A stretch of 64,000 bases of DNA. Source: Opitutaceae bacterium (GTDB lineage: Bacteria > Verrucomicrobiota > Verrucomicrobiia > Opitutales > Opitutaceae). Where the stretch lies: the NCBI GenBank assembly GCA_016794785.1, contig JAEUHC010000019.1:806001-870000 (forward strand), read 5' to 3'. Position 1 is the stretch's first letter; the number at the start of each line of letters is the position of its first letter. Shown here piece by piece: positions 1-9,038 of this stretch. Below the pieces are notes generated by a model. The model was not told where the DNA came from. It saw only the letters and a list, made by a program, of their open reading frames with translations, and made no database searches. Both the position numbers and the translations under genes were made by a program.

Positions 1-66
1 ACGCCCGACGATGACCCGATTCGCACGCATCGGGGGCTGGGCTATTCCGTGCGCGAGGCGGGATGA
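1..66 (+). CDS. creB: Response regulator CreB, C-terminal end only (partial)
   Basis: The reading frame open at the left edge ends in IRTHRGLGYSVREAG and a TGA at 64-66. This is the winged-helix end typical of OmpR/PhoB-type regulators; E. coli CreB has a very similar THRGMGYSL ending. The identification rests mainly on the next two genes, which are clearly creC and creD. The 5' part lies outside the window. Only 21 codons are visible, so domain content cannot be judged. The next gene begins within a few bases of the stop, indicating an operon. Confidence 0.75.
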   Translation, partial: TPDDDPIRTHRGLGYSVREAG

Positions 67-70
67 AGCC

Positions 71-1444
71 GTGAGAATCCGCACGGCGATCTTTGGGGTC
101 TATCTCCTGGCTTCGGCGGTCGGTCTCGCCGTGTTGATGGGCTTCGTGCTCCGCGACGTGCGGCTGCGCTACGTCGAGTCGATGCGCCGGACGCTCGCCG
201 ACACCGCGACGGTGCTGGCCGCGCTGCTCGAATCGGGCGCGGCCCGGGCCAACGGCGGGAGCGATTTGGCCGCGGCGTGGCGCGAGGATCTGCCGGCGCT
301 CGCGCGCACGAGCGGGACGCTGCGCGTGTATGTGACGGATGCGCGCGGCCGGGTGATTTTCGACGGCAACAGCGGGCGCGACGTGGGGCGCGACTACGGG
401 CTGCCGAAACCGGCGGGTTACGATGAGCCGGATAACGCGAGCATGGTCGGCGGCGAGTTGCGGGTGATTGCACCGGTGAGCAAAGAAGGGGCGGTGGTGG
501 GCTATGTGGGAGTGGCGCGGCCCTTGATCTCGGTCACCGAGGCCGTGTGGCGGGCGCGGGTGCGGCTGGCGTTGGGCGCGGGTGCCGTCGCGCTCGTGCT
601 GGTGATCGCGGGCTGGTGGATCGCGGCGAAGCTCACCCACTCGCTCGAGCGGCTGACGCTCTACGCGCAGACCGTGCGCGACGGCCGGCCGGCGCGGCCG
701 CCAGCCTCGCGGGCGAAGGAAATCGCGGCGCTCGTGCAGGCCTTTGAGGAGATGCGCACGGCGCTGGAGGGTAAGGCCTATGTCGAGCGCTACACGCAGA
801 CGCTCGCGCACGAGCTGAAGGCGCCGCTCTCGGCGATCCGCGGTGCGGCGGAGTTGCTCGGCGAGGAGATGCCGCGCGAGGAGCGGGCCCGCTTCATCGC
901 GAATCTCCGCGCCGAATCGGCGCGCGTGCAGCGGGTGGTCGATCAACTGCTGGAACTCGCGGCGCTCGAGGCGCGGCGGGCGCCGGCGGAGTTTGCGCTG
1001 ATCGATTTGCGCGCGGTGGTCGATGAGGCGCTGGCGGCGGCGCGGGGGTTCGCGCAGGCGCGGGAGGTCGCGTTGAAATTTGAGGGCGGGGTGAAAGCGC
1101 AGGTGCGGGGCGAGCGCGTCCATCTCGGCCATGCCCTCGGCAACCTCGTGCAAAACGCGATCGAGTTTTCGCCGCCGGGCGGCGTGGTGACGGCCACGTT
1201 GGAGGTGGAGGCGGGGCGCGCGGTGGTGCGCGTGGACGACACCGGGCCGGGCGTGGCGGCGTATGCCTTGGACAAGGTCTTTGATCGGTTTTTCTCGCTG
1301 CCGCGTCCGGACACCGGGCGCAAGAGCAGCGGGCTCGGCCTGAGCATCGTGCGCGAGGTGGCGCGGCTGCATGGGGGCGAGGTGACGCTCGAAAACCGCG
1401 CGGAGGGCGGGGCGCGGGCCACACTCTCGCTGCCGGTCGCGTAG
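71..1444 (+). CDS. creC: Sensor histidine kinase CreC
   Basis: Inner-membrane histidine kinase of the CreBC two-component system, about 457 residues (E. coli CreC has 474). A first membrane segment (about residues 5-30) is followed by a periplasmic sensor domain, a second membrane segment (about 162-186), HAMP, the HisKA domain with TLAHELKAPLSAIRG (phospho-acceptor near His248) and a HATPase domain with N, DTGPG, FDRFFSL and SSGLGLSIV boxes. The phrase RFFSLPRP...KSSGLGL closely follows CreC rather than generic PhoR kinases. I chose GTG 71, four bases after the creB stop, because it gives a normal CreC N-terminus; an in-frame ATG at 11 would overlap creB. It should phosphorylate CreB. Confidence 0.88.
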   Translation: MRIRTAIFGVYLLASAVGLAVLMGFVLRDVRLRYVESMRRTLADTATVLAALLESGAARANGGSDLAAAWREDLPALARTSGTLRVYVTDARGRVIFDGNSGRDVGRDYGLPKPAGYDEPDNASMVGGELRVIAPVSKEGAVVGYVGVARPLISVTEAVWRARVRLALGAGAVALVLVIAGWWIAAKLTHSLERLTLYAQTVRDGRPARPPASRAKEIAALVQAFEEMRTALEGKAYVERYTQTLAHELKAPLSAIRGAAELLGEEMPREERARFIANLRAESARVQRVVDQLLELAALEARRAPAEFALIDLRAVVDEALAAARGFAQAREVALKFEGGVKAQVRGERVHLGHALGNLVQNAIEFSPPGGVVTATLEVEAGRAVVRVDDTGPGVAAYALDKVFDRFFSLPRPDTGRKSSGLGLSIVREVARLHGGEVTLENRAEGGARATLSLPVA

Positions 1445-1507
1445 GGTTCATCGCGATTTCATCCCCGCTTCATCAAGGCTTCACCGGGGTGGGAGAAGCT
1501 GGCGGGC

Positions 1508-2188
1508 ATGGAAACTCCTCCTGTCATCCCGTCGCGTGTGTCGTTTGCCCGGCGCAATGCGATCACACTCAAACTGCTGCTGGTCGCCGCGCTCGTGCTG
1601 TTGCTACACGTGCCGCTGCACCTCCTGAATTCCTTGCAAGTGGAGAGGGCGAAGACGCACACGCGGGCGCTGCCCGGCTTCATCATGCGTGCGGCGTCCG
1701 CCTCGCCGGGCGAGCCCCTGACGGCGCATCCGGTGTTCGATGCCTACCGCACGGTGGGACGCGCGCTGAAATATGCGGTGCTTGTGCTGGCGCTGATCTT
1801 CACGGCGTTCTTCCTCTTCGAGATTCTCGGTGGTCTGCGGCTGCACGTCGCGCATTACGCATTGGTGGGCGCGGCGCTGTGTTTGTTTTACCTCGCATTG
1901 CTGGCGCTCGGCGAAGTCACGGATCCGGGCGTGGCCTATGCGGGCGCGGCGGTGGCGTCGTCGTCGCTCATTGTGTGCTACAGCGCGGCGATTTTGCGGA
2001 GCTGGTTGCGTGCGGGCGCGATCGCGGGGTTGCTGGCGGCGGTGCATAGCGTGCTGTTCGTGGTGCTGCGGATGGAGGATTTTGCGCTGCTGGCGGGCAC
2101 GGCTGCGCTTTTTGCGGCCCTGGGCGCGGTGATGTTCTTCACGCGCAACGTGGACTGGCACGGCTCGCAACTGGAGGGCGCGCGATGA
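1508..2188 (+). CDS. creD: CreD-family inner membrane protein, short form
   Basis: 226-residue polytopic membrane protein. The N-terminus (one membrane helix, then LNSLQVERAKTHTR) and the C-terminal helix bundle (LVGAALCLFYLALLALGE, then FFTRNVDWHG near the end) match the two ends of CreD. E. coli CreD is about 450 residues and has a large periplasmic domain between these parts; here only about 35 residues separate them. The gene follows creC by 63 bases and belongs to the creBCD operon. It lacks a frameshift or stop, so this looks like a genuine compact form rather than a broken gene. CreD function is poorly defined (envelope stress, beta-lactam and colicin phenotypes in enterics). Confidence 0.82.
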   Translation: METPPVIPSRVSFARRNAITLKLLLVAALVLLLHVPLHLLNSLQVERAKTHTRALPGFIMRAASASPGEPLTAHPVFDAYRTVGRALKYAVLVLALIFTAFFLFEILGGLRLHVAHYALVGAALCLFYLALLALGEVTDPGVAYAGAAVASSSLIVCYSAAILRSWLRAGAIAGLLAAVHSVLFVVLRMEDFALLAGTAALFAALGAVMFFTRNVDWHGSQLEGAR

Positions 2189-2424
2189 AACCCAAGCGCC
2201 TGCCGCGCCTCTGGTGCGCGCTGCAAGGACTGTTGCCGATCGAGGCGTGCCTCGCGGCGCAGCGCGGGGAACTGGCGTGGCCGCAGGATGCGGCCGAAAA
2301 CGGGGCGAAGCCCGGAATCGCGGACAAACCGCGGTTGCCGCGATCGCGGGCCGGCCGGGGCCACGCGGGGCTTGCGCCGGCGCGGGCGGAGGGGCAGGGT
2401 GCGGCTCTTAGCTTCGGGGCCTGA
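2185..2424 (+). CDS. Small hypothetical ORF coupled to creD (doubtful)
   Basis: A 79-codon frame starts with ATG overlapping the creD stop (ATGA), the arrangement expected for translational coupling. It encodes a basic, Ala/Arg/Gly-rich sequence with no recognisable domain, and its last 18 bases run into the 5' strand of RNase P RNA helix P1. The composition is what random GC-rich DNA gives, so it may be a chance frame filling the creD-rnpB spacer. No function is proposed. Confidence 0.22.
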   Translation: MKPKRLPRLWCALQGLLPIEACLAAQRGELAWPQDAAENGAKPGIADKPRLPRSRAGRGHAGLAPARAEGQGAALSFGA

Positions 2425-2874
2425 TCGTCGCTCCGAGTTCTTTGATCCCAAGGCGCGGGCTAAACCCGCGCCCGTTTTAGAAAGTTCGGAGAGGAAAGTC
2501 CGGACACCGCAGGGCAGGATGCTGCGCCAGCTTCACCGCGAGCGCAGGCGGCGCGCGTCAAGGCGCGTCCGACGGACAGTGTCACAGAAAGCAAACCGCC
2601 TCGCGGGCAACCGCGGGGTAAGGGTGAAAAGGTGGGGTAAGAGCCCACCGCGCCGACGGCGACGTCGGCGGCACGAAAAACCCCTTCCGGTGCAAGGCAA
2701 AATAGGTGGCTGGGCGGCCCGTCCAATAGCCACGGGTATGCCGCACTCTGCTGCGCGCGGCGAAAGTCGCGCAAGGCGGGGCGGGCCCTTCGCAAGAGGG
2801 GCGTGAGAGAAATGATGATCGAACCCCGACTTGTCGGGGGGAACAGAATCCGGCTTACCGGTCCCGAAGCTAAG
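2407..2874 (+). ncRNA. rnpB: RNase P RNA (type A)
   Basis: RNA subunit of ribonuclease P, which matures the 5' ends of tRNAs. Conserved regions appear in order: GAGGAAAGTCCGGACACC (2492-2509), GGGTAAGAGCCCACCG (about 2635-2650), AGAAATGATGATCG (about 2809-2822) and ACAGAATCCGGCTTACC (about 2843-2859). The ends were set from helix P1: 15 bases at 2407-2421 pair with 2860-2874, with one G-U pair. The hairpin at 2452-2472 fits P3. At about 468 nt it is longer than the usual 350-400 nt; extra length lies in variable hairpins such as the CCCCGAC/GTCGGGG stem at 2824-2840. The following ATG at 2911 is the start of the next gene. Confidence 0.93.
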
Positions 2875-2910
2875 AAATTTTTCCTCCATCACCCCGCCAT
2901 CCCATTCCCC

Positions 2911-4122
2911 ATGCGCATCGCAATCATTCCCACCGCCCTGCTGATTCTCGCGGGGTTCGCCCCGATCGTCGTCTCGGCTCAGCAACCCAAGGCCAAGGGC
3001 AAGGGCGCGCCGGCCAGTGCGGCCGACCGCTCGCGCGAGGCGGAGAAGGTGGGCCTTGCGGAGCCCTTTCGCGGCCTCGCGACCAAGGACGGGATCGAGC
3101 GCGGACTCTTTCCGCTGCGCGCGAGCGGAGTCACGACCGAGCCGGTGCGCACGGCGGCGGCGGCGTTTCTCAAGGCGCTCAGCGACGAGCAGCGGAAGAA
3201 GACACTCTTTCCCGTGGGCGACGACGAGTGGCGCAAATGGATGAACCAGCACTTCTACGTGCGGCAGGGTGTGAGTTTCCAGGAGATGAGCGAGGTGCAG
3301 CGGAAGGCGGCGTTTGCGCTGATGGGTGCCTCGCTGAGCGCCAAAGGCCTGAAGCTGTCGCAGGACATCATGAAGCTGAACCACACGCTCGGCGAACTGA
3401 ACAACAATGACATGGTGCAATACGGCGAGTGGCTCTACCACATCACGATCATGGGCGAGCCGTCGGCCGACAAGCCGTGGGGCTGGCAGATCGACGGGCA
3501 TCACCTGATCATCAATTATTTTGTGCTGCGTGATCAGGTGGTGATGTCACCGGTATTTGTGGGGTCCGAGCCGGTGACGGCGCACGCCGGGAAATTCAAG
3601 GGCGTGTCGATCCTGCAGGAAGAGCAGGCCGCGGGGCTGGCGATGCTGCGCTCGCTCGACGCGGCGCAGCGCAAACGCGCGGTCCTCGAAGTGTCGAAGA
3701 CGGGCAACAATAACCTCACCGAGGCGTGGAAGGACAATGTCGTCCTCGACTACGCCGGGATTCCGGCGGCCGTGCTCACCACCGCGCAACGCGAACGCCT
3801 GCTGCGGCTCGCGGCGATGTTCATCGAAAACATGGACGACGGCCACGCGCGCGTGAAGATGACGGAGGTCCGCGCGCACCTCGACCGCACGCACTTTGCC
3901 TGGATCGGCGGCGATGCGGACGACAGCGTGTTCTACTTCCGCATCCACAGTCCCGTGGTGTTGATCGAGTTTGATCACCAGCGGCCGGCCAACCTGCGGC
4001 ACCTCGCCAAGGACCCGAGCCAGCCGAACCGGGAGCACATCCACGTGGTGGTGCGCACACCCAACGGCAACGATTACGGAAAAGATTTACTTCGGCAGCA
4101 CCACGAGCAGCAGAAGCATTGA
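2911..4122 (+). CDS. Secreted DUF3500-domain protein
   Basis: 403-residue protein. ATG 2911 follows directly after rnpB and gives a clean signal peptide (MRIAIIPTALLILAGFAP...VSAQQ); longer in-frame starts lie inside the RNA gene. The body matches the DUF3500 family (Pfam, function unknown): PWGWQIDGHHLIINY near residue 190, AHLDRTHFAWIGG and the C-terminal REHIHVVVRTPNGNDYG are the characteristic conserved blocks. The several His, Asp and Trp residues in these blocks suggest a metal-binding or enzymatic role, but this is inference. Probably periplasmic or secreted. It is monocistronic, with a stem-loop 40 bases downstream. Confidence 0.8.
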   Translation: MRIAIIPTALLILAGFAPIVVSAQQPKAKGKGAPASAADRSREAEKVGLAEPFRGLATKDGIERGLFPLRASGVTTEPVRTAAAAFLKALSDEQRKKTLFPVGDDEWRKWMNQHFYVRQGVSFQEMSEVQRKAAFALMGASLSAKGLKLSQDIMKLNHTLGELNNNDMVQYGEWLYHITIMGEPSADKPWGWQIDGHHLIINYFVLRDQVVMSPVFVGSEPVTAHAGKFKGVSILQEEQAAGLAMLRSLDAAQRKRAVLEVSKTGNNNLTEAWKDNVVLDYAGIPAAVLTTAQRERLLRLAAMFIENMDDGHARVKMTEVRAHLDRTHFAWIGGDADDSVFYFRIHSPVVLIEFDHQRPANLRHLAKDPSQPNREHIHVVVRTPNGNDYGKDLLRQHHEQQKH

Positions 4123-4162
4123 GGCGGGGTTCGCCATTGGAGAACAGTGTCTTGTGTAAGGA

Positions 4163-4182
4163 CTAGGGTCGAAAGACCCTAG
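4163..4182 (+). other. Perfect 8-bp stem-loop with GAAA tetraloop
   Basis: CTAGGGTC-GAAA-GACCCTAG forms an 8-bp stem capped by a stable GNRA tetraloop between the DUF3500 gene and the first pseudopilin operon. No U-tract follows, so it is not a classical Rho-independent terminator. It lies about 80 bases upstream of the pilin start, so it could be a 5'-UTR structure or a palindromic operator. The CTAGGGT core recurs in the promoter region at 11672-11830. Confidence 0.5.
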
Positions 4183-4263
4183 CTGGAGCAGGCTATTTGT
4201 AGGCTGAGGGGCCCTATTTTGCCCGTAGATTTTGGCGTATGATGGTCGAAGTAATCCATCATC

Positions 4264-4950
4264 ATGCCGACTTCGCCGCAGTGCTGCGTTTTTTTCAACC
4301 ATGCCGGAGACCGCCTGGCAAAAGCCAGCGGTGAGCAGGCTCGCCCCCATCGGCGCACGGCGGGGCTCACGCTTGTGGAGGTGATGGTGGCGCTGCTCCT
4401 GATGGCCTCGGTGATGGTGGGATTCATCACCGCCTTCATCCAATCCCGGCGCGTGACCGAGTCGAGTGTGCTCCACGCCGCAGCGACGAGCATCGTCTAT
4501 GGAATCATCGAGCAGATTAAGCAGCTCGATTACACTTCGCTGCTGCCCAACTACGAGGTCGATCCCTTTGCGCCGGTAGCCAAAACGCCTCCCTACGTCC
4601 GCGTCCGGATCAACCAGTCCACGGTCGTCTGGCTGAAAGTGGTGCATACCGCGGCTCCGGGGGCACCGCAGGCGCCGACGGTCACGCCGGCGCCGACCGC
4701 AACCGCGGCCAGCGTGGGCGCGATCCAGAATTTCATCGGTTCGCTGCCGCTGTCGACTGTGACCGGCACGACCTCGCAGGAGATCAACTTGGATCTGTGG
4801 GTGTGGATCGACGAAATCCCCGACGCGGCGAACAACGTCTCGGAGGTGAAAAAAATCACCGTCGTTTACACCTACAGCTACATCGACGGCCGGGCGACGC
4901 GCACGATCCGCGACCGCGAGGTGTTTCTGCGCACCCGCTTCGACCAATGA
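4264..4950 (+). CDS. Prepilin-type minor pseudopilin, PilV-like (triad 1)
   Basis: 228-residue protein with a class III prepilin N-terminus: a charged leader ending RRTAG, then LTLVEVMVALLLMASVMVGF, with the conserved Glu at position +5 of the mature protein, followed by a hydrophobic helix. The predicted leader is long (about 34 residues) and no strong ribosome site precedes ATG 4264, so the start is uncertain. A TATGAT -10-like box lies at 4239-4244 without a clear -35. It is the first gene of a + strand triad and its stop overlaps the next start (ATGA). By position and N-terminus it is PilV-like; it could also be a GspI-type or Verru_Chthon-cassette-type protein. Confidence 0.8.
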   Translation: MPTSPQCCVFFNHAGDRLAKASGEQARPHRRTAGLTLVEVMVALLLMASVMVGFITAFIQSRRVTESSVLHAAATSIVYGIIEQIKQLDYTSLLPNYEVDPFAPVAKTPPYVRVRINQSTVVWLKVVHTAAPGAPQAPTVTPAPTATAASVGAIQNFIGSLPLSTVTGTTSQEINLDLWVWIDEIPDAANNVSEVKKITVVYTYSYIDGRATRTIRDREVFLRTRFDQ

Positions 4951-5741
4951 AAACCACCCGGCATCCACGCCCGCGCCACGCGGGTTTCACCCTCGTCGAA
5001 ATCCTCATCAGCCTGGCGGTGTTCGGCGGCGTCATGGCCATGTGCCTTGGCACTTTTCTCTTTGGCCTGCGCGCGATGTATAAGGATTCGCAGCGCCTCG
5101 CGACCAACGCGAGCCTGCGCAGCTTCATGGCGCAGGTCTCGAAGGAGACGCTCGATTCCTCCTTCTTCTACGTTTTCCCCCACTACACTAAGCTGGATGG
5201 AAGCGTGAACCTCGCGACGGACGCCGCGTCGATGACGCAAATTGAAAATGCCGCGGACGACGATTACGACAAGTGGGTCGGGCAGGGGGATTGTCTCGTG
5301 CTGATCACGATGACCTCGGTCCATCGCACAACGGACATCCGTCAGATACGTATCTACTATCGGGTGACGACGAACCAGGCCACCATGAACGCCGAGGCCC
5401 CCATCCGTTACTACGAGACGGCCGACTGGGGGGAGGGCACCGCCCTGGCCTCGAACGGCCGCACCAATCTCGCGACGGAGCTCAACGCCATCAACCTAAG
5501 CGCCAATCCGGCCATCGCCGGCTCCCGCTTGCTCGTGGCACGCACGGTCGGGCGCAAGGTGCCGGCTCCCTACATTCCCTATGCCGCCGGTGATCGGTAT
5601 CCGGTGTTTTCCTCCGAGTCGCCGGATTCCACGCCCACGAACGGTTTTGTGGCCATCAACATGGAGGTCATCAACGGCAGCACCACGAACCAACTGCTCT
5701 CAAGCAGCAGCTTCAACTACACCATCTCTCCCCGTCGCTAA
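4947..5741 (+). CDS. Prepilin-type minor pseudopilin, PilW-like (triad 1)
   Basis: 264-residue prepilin-like protein. The short leader MKTTRHPRPRHAG is cleaved before FTLVEILISLAVFGGVMAMC, which holds Glu+5 and the membrane-spanning N-terminal helix. The rest is a globular domain of about 220 residues with no recognised enzyme motif. ATG 4947 overlaps the previous stop by 4 bases and the third gene begins 4 bases after the stop. Size and the long C-terminal domain resemble PilW/GspJ minor pseudopilins, which cap the pilus tip; the assignment is structural inference. Confidence 0.8.
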   Translation: MKTTRHPRPRHAGFTLVEILISLAVFGGVMAMCLGTFLFGLRAMYKDSQRLATNASLRSFMAQVSKETLDSSFFYVFPHYTKLDGSVNLATDAASMTQIENAADDDYDKWVGQGDCLVLITMTSVHRTTDIRQIRIYYRVTTNQATMNAEAPIRYYETADWGEGTALASNGRTNLATELNAINLSANPAIAGSRLLVARTVGRKVPAPYIPYAAGDRYPVFSSESPDSTPTNGFVAINMEVINGSTTNQLLSSSSFNYTISPRR

Positions 5742-5745
5742 TCCC

Positions 5746-8607
5746 ATGAAAATCTCACCGACCCAGCCGCGCGCCCGGCGCGCCTCCGCCATGATCACGG
5801 TGATCGTCCTGACCGGCATCATGGCCGTCCTGACCGCGAGCATGTTGCGCTACACCCTCACCGAGCGGCGCGGCAACGAGCGCAATCGCGTGATTCTGCG
5901 GGCGAAGAACATGTCCGAGAGCATCTCCGTCTACGCCGCGGAACAGATCACCACGATTCTCTACCGCCTGCGCAGCACGACCCCGATTGCCTTCATGACC
6001 GGGGCCAACGAGATCGATCTGCCGCCGCTGAACCTTCTACAGGTGGCGGACGCGTCCTACACCTCCGGCGCCAACATGGAGGTGCGGGCCGGCCTCACCG
6101 GTTCCACGGGCCTGCTCTTCATTGATCCCGCCACCAACCCGGGCAATCCCAACGCCGGCTTGCAGGTGAACACCGCCAGCGTCCCTATCATCGCCAAGGC
6201 GACCGCCCGCCACACTGCGCTCGGCACCATCCCGGCTTACAGCCAGCACAACCTCGCGGTGGACTTTGTGCCGCTGTTCCAGTTCGCCGTGTTCTACAAC
6301 ATGGACATGGAGATTTGGCCCGGCGCCGACATGACCCTCGCCGGGCCGGTGCATTGCAATGGCGAGCTCAGCGCCCGCAGCGCGACGGGCTTCACGGCCA
6401 ACGTCTCGTTCCTCGATCGCGTCTCGGCCTCAATGGGCTTTTATGCGAACAGCATCCGGCAGGGCACATGGATTAACAACACCGGCGGGACCGACGCCGG
6501 GCCGGGCGGCAACGGACCTTTGCGTTTCCAACATACGACCACCGGAGTAGTGACCGACATCCAGAGCGGCGCCTCCGTCTGGCGCGATCATAAGTATGGC
6601 AGCGCCACCGAGACCACGACGACCCAGAACAACTTCAAGGTCTTCGCGACGACGAGCTATGGCGTCAATCTCCGCACCAGCGTGCACGGCGTGACTCCCC
6701 TCGTTCTCCCCGGCATCTCAAACTACTCCAAGACCAACCTCCCCTCGACGCCCGAGGACGATCGCAACAACGGCCGGCAGATTATCGCGCGGCCGGATGC
6801 CACTGACACCGCGGGCCTCAAGGAGACCAAAATCGCGCGCAAGGCCGGCCTCTACATCATCGTCAACCCCGACAACGCCACCCGCACCGGCTACAAGCCC
6901 GACGGCACCGCCGTCAGCATGCGCGCACGCTCCTACCGCTGCTGGCTCAATACCGTGAACGCCGATCTCACGCATTCGATCGTCGAGGTGATCTTGCCCG
7001 GCCAGCCCAGCTACGGCGACCTGAACGCCAACGTGAACAATCTCCCGAACCGCTATACGACCTCCACGTCGATCGGGCACAACCAGGTGTTGCGCACGAT
7101 TCAAGGCGGCGGAGTCGATCTGGCCTCGACCGGCAATGCCGTGGGCGCCACCCCCACCATGACCAGTTTCTCCGACGCCTATTTCTACGATTTGCGTCGC
7201 GCGAAAAACAACTCGGGTGCGGGTTCGCAACTTTCTACTGGATCCTTCCGTTCGAGCAACCCCTACACCCCGCGCCCGATCGTGAAGATCGATTTCGATC
7301 TCACGCGCTTCCGCATGGCGGTTGAGCGGACCATGTCGGGCACGTCGCTCAGCTACGTTGCGACTGCCACCACCAGCACCATCTACAACCCAGCCGCGCC
7401 GAACGCCTCCAATTGGGGCAGCTCAATCTACAATCCCGCCAGCTCGGCGGCGCCGGCCGCCTACGGCCTCGGCATGGGCGCGTCGTTCAACACCTTCCCG
7501 ACCTCTACGACACTGACCGCGCAGGATCCCTATCGGATCTACTTCGCGCCGGCGGATCCGGCCGATCCGCTGATCACAACCAACCCAGGTTCATTCGCCG
7601 TGGGCCCGACGGATTTGGCGAGCACGATCGCGACCAAGCCTTGGTTCGATGGTGTCACCGTATACATCCACTCGGTCGATGCGGAAGTGCGCGGCGACGC
7701 CAACGCGGACGGTCTGCCGGATCGCATCGACTCCGCGGTGCGCCTGTGGAATGGCCGCGGGCGCATCGTGTCGCTGGATGGCGGGACCTATCCGGGCATG
7801 ACTGGCTTCACCTTCGCGACGAACGATGCGGCTTACATTGTGGGCCACTTCAATGCCGATGGAACCATCAACGCCACTTCGTCGGACAACGCCAATCCCG
7901 GCGGCTACAGCGCGCGGTATCCCGACTCGGCTTCCGAGCGACTCTGCTCCGTGATGGCGGACGCCGTGACGATCCTATCGATGCCGGCCTATGACACCAC
8001 CTACAGGCAGATTTCAGGTTGGAGCGATTCGCTGAGCGCGCATCGAACTGGATCGAGCGGATGGAGTTCATCCTGGGCCACCACCCAGCCGAGTGGCAGT
8101 AATTCCGGGGATGGCATCAACCTTTCCTTTGTTCCGGCGGCCCTCCCGAATCTGGGCAACATCACCCCTGGCTCCGGGTCGGCGCGCACGACCAAGTTTG
8201 GCGCCACGGCCACGGAGATTTCGACGGCGCTGCTCGTTGGCATCGTCCCCACAAACCATAACCCCGTCGGATTGACTGATGGGCCTCCGTCGACCTCAGC
8301 CAACGGTCAGGCGAGCGGTGGAGTGCATAATTTCCCCCGCCTGCTCGAGGTCTGGAGCGGTGCGGGTCTTTACATCCGTGGCTCGATGGTGGCGATGTTC
8401 GAGAGCCGGGTGGCGATGGAGCCGTGGAATCTCCGCATCTATTCCGCGCCCGGCCGTTATTGGGGCCTCCACCAGAGCCTGCGCAGCGCGAACCACGATC
8501 TGCCGCTTGAGCCGATTCTGCTGGGAGCGCGGCGCCTGGGCTTCAAAGAGATCACGGCGGCGGAATATGCCACGATGAAGACGACCATCGAGGCGCTGCC
8601 GCACTGA
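5746..8607 (+). CDS. Very large PilX-like minor pseudopilin (triad 1)
   Basis: 953-residue protein. The N-terminus (RRASAMITVIVLTGIMAVLTASMLRY followed by TLTERRGNERNR) is the hydrophobic helix of PilX/GspK-like proteins, which often lack a canonical FTLVE motif. The remainder is a long Thr/Ser/Asn/Ala-rich extracytoplasmic region without a recognised domain. PilX proteins are normally about 200 residues, and the homologues in triads 2 and 3 are 488 and 472, so this one is roughly doubled. It does not carry their C-terminal NGNGDxMGS...AFHYDESL block. Verrucomicrobial Verru_Chthon cassettes include one such large member, a possible alternative name. Probably envelope- or surface-located. Confidence 0.75.
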   Translation: MKISPTQPRARRASAMITVIVLTGIMAVLTASMLRYTLTERRGNERNRVILRAKNMSESISVYAAEQITTILYRLRSTTPIAFMTGANEIDLPPLNLLQVADASYTSGANMEVRAGLTGSTGLLFIDPATNPGNPNAGLQVNTASVPIIAKATARHTALGTIPAYSQHNLAVDFVPLFQFAVFYNMDMEIWPGADMTLAGPVHCNGELSARSATGFTANVSFLDRVSASMGFYANSIRQGTWINNTGGTDAGPGGNGPLRFQHTTTGVVTDIQSGASVWRDHKYGSATETTTTQNNFKVFATTSYGVNLRTSVHGVTPLVLPGISNYSKTNLPSTPEDDRNNGRQIIARPDATDTAGLKETKIARKAGLYIIVNPDNATRTGYKPDGTAVSMRARSYRCWLNTVNADLTHSIVEVILPGQPSYGDLNANVNNLPNRYTTSTSIGHNQVLRTIQGGGVDLASTGNAVGATPTMTSFSDAYFYDLRRAKNNSGAGSQLSTGSFRSSNPYTPRPIVKIDFDLTRFRMAVERTMSGTSLSYVATATTSTIYNPAAPNASNWGSSIYNPASSAAPAAYGLGMGASFNTFPTSTTLTAQDPYRIYFAPADPADPLITTNPGSFAVGPTDLASTIATKPWFDGVTVYIHSVDAEVRGDANADGLPDRIDSAVRLWNGRGRIVSLDGGTYPGMTGFTFATNDAAYIVGHFNADGTINATSSDNANPGGYSARYPDSASERLCSVMADAVTILSMPAYDTTYRQISGWSDSLSAHRTGSSGWSSSWATTQPSGSNSGDGINLSFVPAALPNLGNITPGSGSARTTKFGATATEISTALLVGIVPTNHNPVGLTDGPPSTSANGQASGGVHNFPRLLEVWSGAGLYIRGSMVAMFESRVAMEPWNLRIYSAPGRYWGLHQSLRSANHDLPLEPILLGARRLGFKEITAAEYATMKTTIEALPH

Positions 8608-9038
8608 GCTTGGTGGTCAGCGCTCAGTGGGCATCTAATTGCAGCCGCCCTTTGCCTTTTCAGGCTCTTGGGCCGCTTGGGTAGGGCCACTCCGTTCGCC
8701 GCAGTCTTCGTCTTTCGACTCGGCGCGGCGGTGTCCGAGCCCTAACGCAAGGAGCAATCCCAAAGCAAAGGGAGGTTGGTATCATTGACTTGGTGGCCTG
8801 TTTTTCCGCGAGCGTTCTGCGTCTCCTCGCCGTCGAATCATCTATCAAACCAGGCATGGATCGTATCATGCCAGATCCTGTAGCTCGTGGACTTCTCTAT
8901 TGTAGGCCTGCCCGCTGGCGGGTGCCAGGCCAGCGGGTGGTAATAGCTAGGTGACGCTGGTATCAGATGTCCGCCACATGCGCCGCCATGAGGAAGCTAT
9001 AATCCGAAACGCCGCGCCAAGGCGGAGCGCGCAGCGAT
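8608..9038. other. Gene-free spacer between two converging pilin operons
   Basis: 431 bases without a supportable gene, lower in GC than the flanks. It contains a 9-bp stem-loop at 8911-8937 (CCCGCTGGC with GCCAGCGGG) and a smaller GGCATG/CATGCC hairpin at 8853-8872. Either may end transcription from both sides, but no T-run follows them. Nothing else was recognised. Confidence 0.6.

Noticed and set aside
2533..3504. A 323-codon - strand frame across rnpB and the DUF3500 gene
   Set aside because: Overlaps a structural RNA and a well-supported protein gene.
4216..4244. Sigma-70 promoter for pilin triad 1 (TATGAT at 4239)
   Set aside because: The -10 is good but no -35 lies at a normal distance, so a promoter was not called.
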